The position numbers and the translations under genes are program-made. Shown piece by piece: positions 32,703 to 42,269 of a stretch of 64,000 nt of DNA. The notes beneath the pieces are model-generated. The model saw nothing but the letters and a program-made list of their open reading frames with translations, made no database searches and had not been told where the DNA came from. The first letter of the stretch is position 1; each line of letters opens with the position of its first letter. The DNA comes from JAJPKK01 sp963781195 (GTDB lineage Bacteria > Pseudomonadota > Alphaproteobacteria > Rhizobiales > Xanthobacteraceae). Location of the stretch: the NCBI GenBank assembly GCA_963781195.1, contig CAWAEZ010000005.1, positions 286,006 to 350,005 of the forward strand, given 5' to 3'.

Positions 32703-33068
32703 TCAAACGCCCCCGCCGGGAACGAAGCAGCGGATATAAACGGAATCCGGTCCTTGACGGACATACCAGACCACCGCCTCGCCGACCGGATTACCCGCGT
32801 TGTAGACGATCGCTTCCGGCGGCACCGGACGCCACTGTCCCTCGATCGGAACATAGTACCCGTCGGGACGTATGTCGTAGGACGTGCGATGACCATCGGC
32901 GATGTCGCAACAGGGTACGCCGTGCGGACTCCGCACGTTCTTGAACCAGGAACGCACATTGGGATCGACATTTTCGTATTGGCCGTTGTCGAACGCCTGC
33001 GCGGCGATCGGCATCACGGCCACGGAAGCAATGAACAACCCCCGCAAAAAGTTTGATGTGTAGCGCAT
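32703..33068 (-). CDS. Secreted hypothetical protein (Rhizobiales-type, two-Cys)
   Basis: A 121-residue protein with signal peptide MRYTSNFLRGLFIASVAVMP. The mature segment has VRSPHGVPCCDIADGHRTSY, a Cys-Cys pair followed by acidic and His residues, and an IYIRCF-like end with a third Cys. I know this pattern from small secreted proteins of Bradyrhizobiaceae, with no function assigned. It is convergent with the amino-acid binding protein, only 13 bases between stops. Confidence 0.75.
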   Translation of the reverse strand: MRYTSNFLRGLFIASVAVMPIAAQAFDNGQYENVDPNVRSWFKNVRSPHGVPCCDIADGHRTSYDIRPDGYYVPIEGQWRPVPPEAIVYNAGNPVGEAVVWYVRQGPDSVYIRCFVPGGGV

Positions 33069-33310
33069 GTTTTTATCCTCGGATTAAAACCGCGTTTCCA
33101 TCACCGCCGGCACAACTCGCGCCGGGAATCGAAGCCGCGGCAGTTCGGGACTTCGCTTTCACAAACCTTGACGCTCACCCGTGTTCACAGTTCCTTCACA
33201 AAACTCATCATGGTTTGTCACGAGTTCAGATCAAGCAATAAGCGCGCCAGCGAAGCGGTTTTCGACAGGGCCGAAGGCATGTGTGATATGTTTGTGACAC
33301 GCAACGGGAT

Positions 33311-33775
33311 GTGAGTACCGCAGGCAGGCAAATGCACACGTCGGAGACCGCGGCGCTGGATTGGGCAAAGCGCCGTTTTGCTGAATTGCCGGTGGCGGGG
33401 CTGTTGTCTGCGCAACCAATTCGCTGCGATCCTGCCCACGGTCGCATCACCCTGACGTTCCAGGCGCGCCGCGAATTCACCAACCTCATGGGCTCGGTTC
33501 AGGGCGGAATGCTCACCGCGATGCTCGACCTCGCAATGTCGTTCGCCGTTCTCTGTTCGCTGGAAGACGGGCATGTCGTCCCGTCGCTGGAGGTAAAGAC
33601 GAGCTTCATCGCGCCGGCGCGTCCCGGTGAGCTCATCGGCGACGGTATGTTGGTCCGCAAGGGACGCAGCATCGCCTTCATGGAAGGACGGCTGACCAAC
33701 AGCGACGGCGATCTTCTCGCGACCGCGAGCGCCACCGGCCAGCTGCGTCTGCGCGCGACGCTCAAGCCGGCGTAA
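33311..33775 (+). CDS. PaaI-family hotdog-fold thioesterase
   Basis: A 154-residue protein of the PaaI group. The hotdog core includes REFTNLMGSVQGGMLTAMLD (the helix with the family's N/G...QGG...D pattern; Asp in MLDLAMSF is a likely catalytic acid) and VPSLEVKTSFIAPARPGE. These enzymes hydrolyse acyl-CoA thioesters, often aryl-CoAs in catabolism. The start is GTG 33311 or ATG 33332, the latter having a better purine-rich leader. It precedes an FAH-family hydrolase gene, consistent with degradation of CoA-linked acids. Confidence 0.87.
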   Translation: MSTAGRQMHTSETAALDWAKRRFAELPVAGLLSAQPIRCDPAHGRITLTFQARREFTNLMGSVQGGMLTAMLDLAMSFAVLCSLEDGHVVPSLEVKTSFIAPARPGELIGDGMLVRKGRSIAFMEGRLTNSDGDLLATASATGQLRLRATLKPA

Positions 33776-34000
33776 CGCAAGCCGGGATGATGCAAGCGGG
33801 CATGATGGAGGCGGGGCATGTCGGTGGGGGGCCACGGATTGGGCACGCGGCTTCGCCTCGCGCAATCCGGCGGCGAGGCCTTCTACTCCGTTCGAATGAT
33901 GTCTAGTCTCCCGCGCGGATCGTTCCATCCGGGGCCGGCGTCGCCGCGCCATCCGGCATCAAAACGAAAACTTCCACACGGCCTTCGAGGGGGGGTGCCC

Positions 34001-34843
34001 ATGAAATTCGCGAGCTATATGGCAGACGGCAAGGCGAGCTTCGGCATCGTCGCCGGTGAGGGGGTCATCGATGTCCCCCCGTTGACCGGCGGCAAGATCG
34101 CGAGCTTGCGCGAAGCGCTCGCCGCCGATGCGATCGAGGATATCAGGCGGCTTGCGGCCGGACGCGCCCCTGACCGCAGCTTGTCGGGGCTCGCCTTCCT
34201 CCCCGTGGTGACCGACCCCCAGCGCATCGTATGCGTCGGCATCAACTACCGCTCCCACGCCGCGGAGACCGGCCGCGACGTCTCGCCGGCGCCGAGCGTC
34301 TTCCTGCGCCTCACCGACACCCTGCTCGGTCACGGCGAACCGCTGCTGCGTCCCAGCGTTTCAAAGCAATTTGATTTCGAAGGCGAGCTCGCCGCCGTGA
34401 TCGGACGGCCGGGACGCCATGTGTCCGAGGCCGACGCGCTCAAGCACGTTGCCGGGTACACCTGCTTCGTCGACGGCAGCGTGCGCGACTTCCAGAAGTT
34501 CTCGGTGACATCCGGCAAGAACTTCCCCGCCACCGGACCGCTCGGTCCCGTGATGGTGACGGCGGACGAGGTCGGCGACCCCACGCGATTGACTCTCGTG
34601 ACGCGCCTGAACGGAGAGGAGATGCAGCGTTCGGGCACCGATCTCCTGATCTATTCGATTCCCCAGATCATCAAGTTCGTGTCGGACTTCACCAGCCTCG
34701 CGCCGGGCGACATCATCGCCACCGGAACGCCGGCCGGCGTCGGGCATCGCCGCACCCCGCCGGTCTACATGAAGCCCGGCGACATGCTCGAGGTCGAGAT
34801 CTCCGGAGTCGGCACCCTGCGCAATCCTGTGGCCGCCGAATAG
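34001..34843 (+). CDS. FAH-family hydrolase
   Basis: A 280-residue FAH-superfamily enzyme, more typical than the 27.6-kb paralogue. The ATG at 34001 follows GAGGGGGGGTG. Core motifs are VGINYRSHAAETGRD, QFDFEGELAAVIGRPGRH (metal E-x-E), CFVDGSVRDFQ (Asp ligand), TSGKNFPATGPLGP and the closing LAPGDIIATGTPAGVGHRR. Probable role is hydrolysis of acylpyruvate or 2-oxo-hept-3-ene-dioate-like compounds with Mg2+ or Mn2+. No ring-cleaving oxygenase is adjacent, so the substrate is open. Confidence 0.92.
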   Translation: MKFASYMADGKASFGIVAGEGVIDVPPLTGGKIASLREALAADAIEDIRRLAAGRAPDRSLSGLAFLPVVTDPQRIVCVGINYRSHAAETGRDVSPAPSVFLRLTDTLLGHGEPLLRPSVSKQFDFEGELAAVIGRPGRHVSEADALKHVAGYTCFVDGSVRDFQKFSVTSGKNFPATGPLGPVMVTADEVGDPTRLTLVTRLNGEEMQRSGTDLLIYSIPQIIKFVSDFTSLAPGDIIATGTPAGVGHRRTPPVYMKPGDMLEVEISGVGTLRNPVAAE

Positions 34844-34924
34844 CCGGGGAAGGCACGTCGCCAATCTCGTGCTATGATGGGGCTGTGCGCCGCGGCGATC
34901 CCCGCGGCGGGAGCAAGGTTCGTC

Positions 34925-35317
34925 ATGTCCGCCGTCATCAGAACTGTTTGCGTGTTTGCCATTTGCGGGACGGCCCTCGGCGCCTCGCTTTCCGCCGTTC
35001 GCGCCGATGCCGTGCCCGTCCTTCAGGTCGGTCCGAGCTGCGAGGCGGCGGGGCGCGGCTCGGTCGTGCTCGGGCGCAACAAGGAAGCCTGTCTCGCCGA
35101 CGAAACGACGGCGCAGCAGTCCCTCAAGAAGGGCTGGTCGACCTACTCGGGCGTCGACAAGCAGCAATGCATCGGCATGACGAAGTCCGGCGGCCCCGCA
35201 AGCTATGTCGAGCTCCTGTCCTGTCTGGAGCTCAGGCGGGATGTCCACAACATCAAGGACGGCGACCCGCTCGAGACCAACACCCGCGCCGTCAGCACCC
35301 GTCGCAATCGCCGTTGA
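34925..35317 (+). CDS. Secreted hypothetical protein with four cysteines
   Basis: A 130-residue protein starting MSAVIRTVCVFAICGTALGA, a signal peptide. Four mature Cys are in GPSCEAA, KEACLAD, KQQCIGM and LSCLEL. The segment ending DVHNIKDGDPLETNTRA is charged. It resembles small periplasmic proteins of unknown function common in Rhizobiales. The purine-rich ribosome site GGGAGCAAGG stands ahead of it. No operon partner. Confidence 0.65.
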   Translation: MSAVIRTVCVFAICGTALGASLSAVRADAVPVLQVGPSCEAAGRGSVVLGRNKEACLADETTAQQSLKKGWSTYSGVDKQQCIGMTKSGGPASYVELLSCLELRRDVHNIKDGDPLETNTRAVSTRRNRR

Positions 35318-35439
35318 TTGCGGCTCCTCCGCGTCCCTAATTCGCAGCGGCCGCCCTTGACACTCCGCAGAGCGTCGCCAAAAGGATAGCGGCCCGAGGC
35401 ATCCATAGCCTCGGCCGTGTTCCAGGGAGGCGTGGTGAA

Positions 35440-36273
35440 ATGGCCGTCGCGGAGACCGGCGCACAGTTTGCGGTGGGCGTGCGCAACGCGAGCAAGCTGT
35501 TTCTCGACGGCGCGGTGATCGCCTTCCGGCAGGTCACCCTCGATGTGCACAATCAGGAGATCCTGTGCATCGTCGGCCCCAGCGGCTGCGGCAAGACGAC
35601 GTTCCTGCGCTGCATCGCGGGGCTCATCGACCTCAGTTCCGGCGATCTGCGGGTGTTCGACAAGCCGGTGAAAGGTCCGCCTCCCGGCGTCGCCATGGTG
35701 TTTCAGCATTTCGGCCTGCTGCCGTGGAAGACGGTCTACCAGAATGCGGCCTTCGGGCTCGCGATGGCCGGCGCGCCGGCGGCCTTCGTCAAGGAGCGGG
35801 TACGGCACTATCTCGATCTCGTCGGCCTCACCGGCTTCGAGCAGCAATACCCCTACCAGCTCTCCGGCGGCATGCAGCAGCGCGTCGGCCTCGTGCGCGC
35901 GCTCGCCGTCAATCCTTCGATCCTGCTGATGGATGAGCCGTTCGCCGCGCTCGACGCCCAGACCCGCGAGATCCTGCAGGACGAATTGCTGCAGCTGATG
36001 CAGCGGCCCGACGAGCGCAAGACCATGGTGTTCATCACACACTCGATCGACGAGGCGATCGTGCTCGGCGACCGCATCGCGGTGATGTCGGCGCGGCCGG
36101 GGCGCATCAAGGAGGTGCTGGACATTCCGTTCGGACGGCCGCGCGACGTCGAAGAGGTGCGGGCCGACCCGCGCTTCGCCGAGCTGCGGGCGCATATCTG
36201 GCGGCAGCTCCACAACGCGCGGCCCGCCGCGGCGCATGTTGCCGCGCACGTCGCCGGGGGGGTCTCGTCATGA
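35440..36273 (+). CDS. NitT/TauT-type ABC transporter ATP-binding protein
   Basis: A 277-residue cytosolic ATPase of the nitrate/taurine/sulfonate transporter class. Walker A is GPSGCGKTTFLR, Q-loop VFQHFGLLPWKT, signature LSGGMQQRVGLVRALA, Walker B ILLMDEPFAALD and switch His in VFITHSIDEA. The start follows AGGCGTGGTGAA. Its stop overlaps the permease start by four bases (ATGA at 36270), so the two are coupled. No binding protein is directly in this operon; the two binding proteins of the same class at 39.5 and 42.3 kb are the probable partners. Confidence 0.95.
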   Translation: MAVAETGAQFAVGVRNASKLFLDGAVIAFRQVTLDVHNQEILCIVGPSGCGKTTFLRCIAGLIDLSSGDLRVFDKPVKGPPPGVAMVFQHFGLLPWKTVYQNAAFGLAMAGAPAAFVKERVRHYLDLVGLTGFEQQYPYQLSGGMQQRVGLVRALAVNPSILLMDEPFAALDAQTREILQDELLQLMQRPDERKTMVFITHSIDEAIVLGDRIAVMSARPGRIKEVLDIPFGRPRDVEEVRADPRFAELRAHIWRQLHNARPAAAHVAAHVAGGVSS

Positions 36274-37118
36274 GCGCGGAGGCGCAGACGACGAGCCTGG
36301 ACGGGCTCAGCGAAGATCGCGAACGCGCCCAGAAGGTGGCGCTGGGACGACGGCGGCGCCGCCAGCTCCAGGAGATCGGAATCCGCGCGCTCTCGCTCAC
36401 GGTGGTGCTCGGCCTGTGGCAGGTGCTGGGCTCCCACGTCGATCCGGTGCTGTTCACGACGCCGTGGGCGATCGCGAAGGCCGCCGTGGTGATGATCGGT
36501 AGCGGCGAACTGTGGACCTACCTGTGGCCGAGCCTCGTCGTGCTCGCGCTCGGACTGACGGCGGCGGCGATCGTCGGCATCACCATGGGGCTGCTGCTGG
36601 CCCGGTATTGGGTGCTCGACGTCGCGCTCGGCGTCTACATCACCTTCCTCTATTCGACCCCGACGGTGGCGCTGGTGCCGCTGATCGTCTTGTGGGCGGG
36701 CTTCGAGACACTCGCCAAAGTGATCATCCTGTTCCTGTTCGCGTTCTTTCCGATGGTCATCAACACCTATCAGGGGGTCAAGAATGTCGATCCCCGTCTG
36801 GTCGAGGTGGGCCGCGCGTTCCGCTGCAACGAGCGCCAGCTGTGGACCAATATCGTGCTGCCGGGGGCATTGCCGTTCATCGTCACCGGCCTGCGCCTCG
36901 CGGTCGGCCGTGGCCTGATCGGGATGGTGCTCGCCGATCTCTACACAGCAATCTCCGGCATCGGCTACCTGATCGTGCGCACTGCTTCGACCTACCAGGT
37001 CGACAAGATGTTCGTGCCGATCATGACGCTGGGCGTCCTCGGCGTGACCCTGACCGCCCTGCTTCGGCTGCTCGAGATCAAGGTGGCGCCGTGGACCGCG
37101 GCCGGACGCGGCGACTGA
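36270..37118 (+). CDS. NitT/TauT-type ABC transporter permease
   Basis: A 282-residue inner-membrane permease with six predicted helices. The EAA loop that contacts the ATPase is EVGRAFRCNERQLWTNIVLP. The N-terminus (about 1-45) is cytosolic and charged, before LSLTVVLGLWQVLGSHVDPV. Overlaps the ATPase gene. Family members import nitrate, sulfonates, pyrimidine precursors or other small anions; the ligand is set by the binding protein. Confidence 0.95.
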   Translation: MSAEAQTTSLDGLSEDRERAQKVALGRRRRRQLQEIGIRALSLTVVLGLWQVLGSHVDPVLFTTPWAIAKAAVVMIGSGELWTYLWPSLVVLALGLTAAAIVGITMGLLLARYWVLDVALGVYITFLYSTPTVALVPLIVLWAGFETLAKVIILFLFAFFPMVINTYQGVKNVDPRLVEVGRAFRCNERQLWTNIVLPGALPFIVTGLRLAVGRGLIGMVLADLYTAISGIGYLIVRTASTYQVDKMFVPIMTLGVLGVTLTALLRLLEIKVAPWTAAGRGD

Positions 37119-37140
37119 GCGCGCGCCCGGCTTTCTCGCC

Positions 37141-37848
37141 TCAACAGCCGCCTGCGGCGGCTCCGCCGTTTGCGGCTACGCTCCCGTTGCCGACCGCGCC
37201 GTTTGCTCCATTCGGAGACGGCCGATTGGCCGGGTTCGCGCCCGCCAAATTCTGACGCGTCGGCGCGAGCGGCGTCGCCATGGCGTTCGGCGTCACCGAA
37301 TCCGACTTCGCCGGGTTCGAGTTCGCTTCCTCCGTCGCGGGCGTATTTGCCGCGGAACCAGACGCCGGGTTTGATTTCTGACGGGCGCCGGCGGTGGTCG
37401 CCTCGGGTGCGGCCCCCGTGCTGGCGGCGGCACCGCCCGACGAGGTGGCGCTGCCGTGGGTGACATTGCCGACTTCACCGAGCCGGTTATTCTCGCGCTG
37501 AATGTCGCGGACGAGATCCTGGTCCTTCGCGCTCAACGGCCCGCGTGCCGCCGCCGCCCCTCGGGCGGTCGCAGTGCCACCGGTGGATGCGGATCCTGCC
37601 CCGGTCGTGCAGGGCCGGTTGGCGAGCCCGGGATTTATGCTGGGAAGCCCCGGCGCAGTAGTGGGGGCGGTGGTCGGCGGTCCGCCGACGCGACCGGCCG
37701 GGCCGCCGACGACCCCGCCGGCTCCACCACCGGCCGCGCCACCGGCTGCCCCCCCGGCGCCGGCCGCGGCGGCCATCGCCACCGCGCTGGTCAGCATGAT
37801 TGCCGTCAGCATCGAACTCCGAAGCGAGCGAAGAACATCCACTTTCAC
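37141..37848 (-). CDS. Secreted Gly/Ala-rich low-complexity protein
   Basis: A 235-residue protein. The start is GTG at 37848, set by GGAGG five bases before it. The signal peptide (SSMLTAIMLTSAVAMAAAAG) runs straight into Gly/Ala repeats (GGAAGGAAGGGAGGVVGG) and Pro/Thr stretches. A short charged block (KDQDLVRDIQRENNRLGEVG) near the middle is the only folded-looking part. Mature composition suggests a surface or periplasmic filler protein. It is convergent with the permease gene, with 22 bases between stops. Confidence 0.65.
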   Translation of the reverse strand: MKVDVLRSLRSSMLTAIMLTSAVAMAAAAGAGGAAGGAAGGGAGGVVGGPAGRVGGPPTTAPTTAPGLPSINPGLANRPCTTGAGSASTGGTATARGAAAARGPLSAKDQDLVRDIQRENNRLGEVGNVTHGSATSSGGAAASTGAAPEATTAGARQKSNPASGSAANTPATEEANSNPAKSDSVTPNAMATPLAPTRQNLAGANPANRPSPNGANGAVGNGSVAANGGAAAGGC

Positions 37849-37951
37849 GTTTTCCTCCACGGCGGCCGCCTCTACGCATTCCGGTAGCAACGCCAGCCGG
37901 CAAACTTGGTTGCCGCGGCCGCGCAGGAAACCCGCGCAACCGTGCGCCACA

Positions 37952-38215
37952 TCACCCCGCTTTGCTGGAGCACGCGCTTCTGGCGACCCGGTTGAGCACG
38001 CGGTGGGAGACCAGGGCGCAACGCCGAAGCTCCGCCGGGCTGGGCTTCGGCTTGGCGACTGGCTGCGCGATCAGCGACTGAGACGACGACTGCTGATGTG
38101 ACGACCCCTGAATTGACGACTCTTGGCCGGTCGCGGCCGCGACTGGCAGGACGTTCGCTTGATAAGATAGGGCCGCACATGCGACGGCGATCATCTTCAA
38201 CGATGTCCGAACCAT
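37952..38215 (-). CDS. Small secreted hypothetical protein
   Basis: An 87-residue frame with signal peptide MVRTSLKMIAVACAALSYQA, a Ser/Gln-rich linker (SSIQGSSHQQSSSQSL) and a basic Cys-containing tail. GGGAGTTCCAG precedes the ATG. Family unknown. It lies between two other minus-strand secreted-protein genes, so this is a small cluster of envelope proteins. Confidence 0.5.
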   Translation of the reverse strand: MVRTSLKMIAVACAALSYQANVLPVAAATGQESSIQGSSHQQSSSQSLIAQPVAKPKPSPAELRRCALVSHRVLNRVARSACSSKAG

Positions 38216-38389
38216 CTGGAACTCCCGGATGCCGATTCACTCCCCGACCCCAACGGCAAATTCGAGACGCGGTTCCGAAGCCGCAAGGCAGCCGAAAGCG
38301 TCGGCAGAAGGACGATGAACAGAAAAGGAGCGCCTCACGGCGCTCCCTCCCTCGATTTGTCCGCTCTAGCCGCTGTTCGGCGGCGATGG

Positions 38390-39263
38390 TCAGACGGGCA
38401 GGACCGCAATGATCTCGAAGGTGACGGGATCGACGATCACGATCTCGTCGGCGACCTCGAAGTAATCGTAGCCACGCCACACCGGCGCAATCGCGTAGAT
38501 CGCCTCAGGCACCGGGATGAAGTGAATCGAACGCGGCACCCGGCGTCCGACAGCGACATCGAAATTGGCGCGGCCGAGCCGCGGCACGTTGTTTTCCCGC
38601 GCGAACGCTTCGTGGACGCGGGTCCGCTGTTCCGAGGTCAGGCTCGCGGCCCCGCGAACTCGAGGCGGCGCCCTGCCCGGTCGTGGTCCCCTCGCGGCGA
38701 TCCGCATGCGAGTCGAAGGCGCGCTGGCCTTCCTGCATGTGATTCTCACGTCCGGTGTCGATCCGCCCGCGATTCACCTCCCGGCCACGCTCCTCGGCGA
38801 ATCCGCGATGCGCCTCGCCGCGCCCGGTCGTCTCGGCACGACGGTTCGGCTGTACCTGATGGTTCATCTCGCCGACGCGACCGTTCTGATGCGCCTGCCC
38901 CATTTGACCATGGGCCTGCGCATGGGACTGGGTTTCTCCGAATCGCTGGGCCTGGCCGGAACGCTGGACCTGGCCGGAATGCCCGCCCTGGACCTGGCCG
39001 AACTGGCCATGCGGCTGCGCCATTGCGCCGCGGCTCATTCCACCCGGCGCGCCGTGCATCGCCGCGCCCCCGCCTTGCATCGCACCGCCGCCTTGCATCG
39101 CGCCCCCGCCCGGGCCGCCTCCAGGAGCACCGCCCCCGTGCATCGCGCCGCCAGGGCCGCCGCCGCCATGCCCGCCGTGATCCTGGGCCATCGCGCCAGC
39201 CGATCCGGCGATCAAAGCAATCGAAGCGACTGCAACGAGAAGTTTGTTCGTGCTCACTTGCAT
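38390..39263 (-). pseudogene. DUF1236-type secreted protein, split by a frameshift
   Basis: The reading starts at ATG 39263 (or GTG 39257, better spaced from AAGGAG) with signal peptide STNKLLVAVASIALIAGSAG. A long Gly/Gln/His-rich region with GGGAMQGGGAMQGGG repeats follows. Around 38650-38670 one surplus base shifts the frame. The tail in the next frame (SLTSEQRTRVHEAFARENNV, later IHFIPVPEAIYAIAPVWRGY and EIVIVDPVTFEIIAVLP) is a clear DUF1236 domain ending at 38390. DUF1236 proteins are periplasmic and of unknown function. The intact domain downstream favours a base-call error over real loss. Confidence 0.75.
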
Positions 39264-39542
39264 CTCCTTGGTTTTCCCCCGCCTCTTTCGGCGTCCCAAC
39301 GTCGGCCGCGACCGCGCAGTTCCGGGGCTCTCGCAGACGTGTCCTTTGCTGAACCCGCGTTCAAACTGGAACCGCCGGCTTCGCGGCGGCACCTTCGACG
39401 CACTCGCCTTCCACGATCACGCGCGCGCCCCGCGGTTGCGCGGTCCGCGCGACGAGGACGTTCCTGTCGGCGCGCAAACTCTCTATGGTGAGTGTCACAA
39501 GCCCGCCCCGACAACGAGGCTGCTGCATTGAGGGAACGCCCG

Positions 39543-40610
39543 ATGGTTTCGCTCCAGGTTTCGCCGCCGCTTTCGCCCACCTGCGCGCGGGGCGTGCCGC
39601 CGCTCGTCGCAACGCTGCTGATCGCGAGCACGTTCGTCGGCAGCGCCGCGGCGCAGACCTGCAACGGGCCGCCGCGCAAGTTCAATGTCGGGGTGTCGGT
39701 GTCGCCGCCGAACGTCGTGCACACCACCGCGTATGTGGCGAAGGAGCTCGGCCTGTTCGCCAAGCACTGCATCGACGCCAACATCATCCAGTTCGACGGC
39801 GGCTCCTCGCCGGCGGCCACCGTCGCCCTCACCCAGGGCAACACCTTCGCGACGGTGAGCGACGTCCAGGTCGGCCGCGGCATGAAGGTCAGGCAGGTGT
39901 GGGGCCTCGCGCCGAAGGCCCCGCAGGCCTACGTGGTCGCCGAAGGCGTCAAGGGCTTCGCCGATCTCAAGGGCAAGCGGCTGAGCGCGGCCGGCGGCGG
40001 CGTCGGCAGCTTCAACTGGCGGATCGGCCGCGAGGCGCTCGGCAAGGCCGAACTCGCGGTGGAAAGCGCCCAGTTCATCTCCCAAGGTACCGCCGGCCGC
40101 CTCGCCGGCCTCATCGCCGGACAGATCGACGCCGTCGCCCTGCATCCGGAAGACGCCTACATGGCGATGAAGCAGAAGCCCGGCCTGAGCATTCTCACTC
40201 CGGTCGCCGAGCTGATGCCGCTCTACAGCTTCAACAGCTACGGCGTTGCGGCCGACACCATCGCCAAGGACCGCCAGGCGGTGGTCGATTTCGTCGCCGC
40301 CATGGTCGAGGCGAACCGCATCATCTATCGCGACAAGGACAAGGTGATCCCGATCATGGTCGCCGCCACGCAGAAGCCGCGCGATGCGGTGGAATATGCG
40401 TGGGACTCGCTCACCCGCAACTGCATCTGGTCGGTCAACGAGGGATTCGATCCCGCGCGCACCCAGTGGACCATCGACCACGACGTCGCGGCCGGCGACA
40501 TCGATGCCGCCAAGAAGCCGGGCGTCGATCAGGTCGTCGACCAGAAGATCGCCGCCGACGGCGTCGCCGCGGCCGGCGGCCGCGTGGACATCCGCGGCTG
40601 CACGCTGTGA
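39543..40610 (+). CDS. ABC-transporter periplasmic binding protein (NMT1/SsuA-like), copy 1
   Basis: A 355-residue binding protein with signal peptide ending at FVGSAAAQTC. NMT1/SsuA-like sequence follows: VVHTTAYVAKELGLFAKHCI, IIQFDGGSSPAATVAL, GADLK-type FADLKGKRLSAAGGGVGSF and GRLAGLIAGQIDAVALHPED. GAGGGAACG precedes ATG 39543. It is closely related to the protein at 42270 and, like it, is followed by an M24 peptidase gene. Together with the ATPase and permease at 35.4-37.1 kb it could form a full importer for a peptide-like or N-acyl compound. Confidence 0.9.
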   Translation: MVSLQVSPPLSPTCARGVPPLVATLLIASTFVGSAAAQTCNGPPRKFNVGVSVSPPNVVHTTAYVAKELGLFAKHCIDANIIQFDGGSSPAATVALTQGNTFATVSDVQVGRGMKVRQVWGLAPKAPQAYVVAEGVKGFADLKGKRLSAAGGGVGSFNWRIGREALGKAELAVESAQFISQGTAGRLAGLIAGQIDAVALHPEDAYMAMKQKPGLSILTPVAELMPLYSFNSYGVAADTIAKDRQAVVDFVAAMVEANRIIYRDKDKVIPIMVAATQKPRDAVEYAWDSLTRNCIWSVNEGFDPARTQWTIDHDVAAGDIDAAKKPGVDQVVDQKIAADGVAAAGGRVDIRGCTL

Positions 40611-40671
40611 TCGCGGCGCCTCACTCCTTTTTCGTCACCGCGAGGAATCCCGTCATGCAAGGGCTCACATC

Positions 40672-41976
40672 ATGAACGTCAACATCCCCCGTCCGCCCGG
40701 CGCCGTGCCGTGGGAGGAGGTCCGCAGCCGGCTCGACCAGAACGGACCGTTCTCCAACATGTTCGACACGCCGCTCTATCGCGACGCGATGTGGGAGCAG
40801 TTCTCCCGCGAGGAGTATGCGCGGCGCTACACGGCGTTGCGGGCGAAGATGCGCGAACACAAGCTCGACGTCGTGATCGTACCCGGCGGTCCCGAGCCAC
40901 TGGAGCTTCGGCGGCGGCATGACCTGGCTCACCGGCCATTGGGAATGGCACGCGCTCTCGTCCTATGTGATGGTGCCGCTCGAGGCCGAGCCGACGCTGA
41001 TCTTCTCCATGGGCGGCACCCATGCCGAGGCGGTGCGCCGCCAGGTCGAGCCGGCGCTCACCGACGTGCGCCAGAGCCGCGGCGGCCGCTACGCCGAGGT
41101 GATGGTCGAGCGCATCAAGGAGCTCGGCTCGCCCGGCCGCGCATCGGCCTCGTCGAGATCGACCCGCGCCACAAGGACTACATGCCGGTGAACCAGTACA
41201 ACGATCTGCGCGACGGCCTGCCCGACGCCGAGATCGTGTTCACCCGCAGCCTCATCCACGAACTCGTCGTCATCAAGAGCGCGGCCGAGCTCGACTGCGT
41301 GCGCAAGGCCGGCGTGCTGTGCCAGCGCGCCATGGAGGCGATGGTCGCGACGGCAAAGCCGGGCGCCACCGAGTCCGACCTGCGCGGCGCCGCCGGCGCC
41401 GCCATCATGCAGGGCGGCGGCGACGTCGATTTCCTCATCATCGGCGCGACGCCGATGGCGAATCCGGCGATGTTCTTCGGCAATCCGCGCCCGTCCGAGC
41501 GCAAGCTCGCCACGGGCGACATCATCATCATGGAGCTCGCCGCCGGCTACCGCGGCTACACCGCCCAGATCGGCTCGCCGATCTGCGTCGGCGAGCCGAC
41601 CGAGATGGTGAAGCAGCTTCTGGCACGAGATCACGCTGCCCGGCTACCGGCGCATCGTCGCCGAGATCAAGCCGGGCAACGCCATCGACAACGTCCGCAT
41701 CGCGGCGAAATTCTTCCGCGACAAGGGCGTGCAGTCGCGCCCGACCCAGATCCACGGCATCGACATCGTCACCGCGACGCCGCACGTGTTCGCCGAGCGC
41801 ACCGAGGCGCGCGAGGCGACAAGATGTTCCTGCCCGGCATGGTCACGATGGCGGAGCCGAACCCGATCACCGCCGACGGCCTGTTCGGCATCTTCCTCGG
41901 CCACACCTTCATCGTCACCGAATGACCGGCCACGAGGTGGTGGACGAGTTTCCCGCTGGAGTTGGTGGTGGCGTGA
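40672..41976 (+). pseudogene. M24-family metallopeptidase (Xaa-Pro peptidase-like), copy 1, with several alternating indels
   Basis: Aligned by eye with the intact paralogue at 43409. The frame opens at ATG 40672 (MNVNIPRPPGAVPWEEVRSR). It gains a base near 40893, loses one near 41140, gains one near 41619, loses one near 41816, shifts again near 41924 and gains one near 41955, ending at TGA 41974-41976. Between these points the protein stays close to the paralogue: TGHWEWHALSSYV, EIDPRHKDYMPVNQY, MELAAGYRGYTAQIGSP (metal Asp region), QIHGIDIVTATPHVF (His) and VTMAEPNPITADG (Glu). No in-frame stops accumulate, so compensating read errors are more likely than long-term decay. Confidence 0.75.
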
Positions 41977-42269
41977 TGGGGCGCGAGCCTTGCATCGGCG
42001 CGGCGTGACGTCGCGAGGGCCGCCTCTAGCTCCCCGCAAGCAAGCGGAAGAGGAAGTCGGGAAGCCGAACTGTCCCACGCGTCCCCTCCCGCGCTTTCGG
42101 GTCGCTTGCGGGGAGGCCAGGGAGGGGGCCGCGGCGACACCGCGCAGACCCTGGTTTTTCGCCCGCGTCCAAACGGCGCCTTCAATCCCATCTTGTAGTC
42201 GGTCACAGTCACCGCTATCGCCGGCACGACCCCACAGCCGAAGCGCATCACGAACAGGGAGAACTGCCC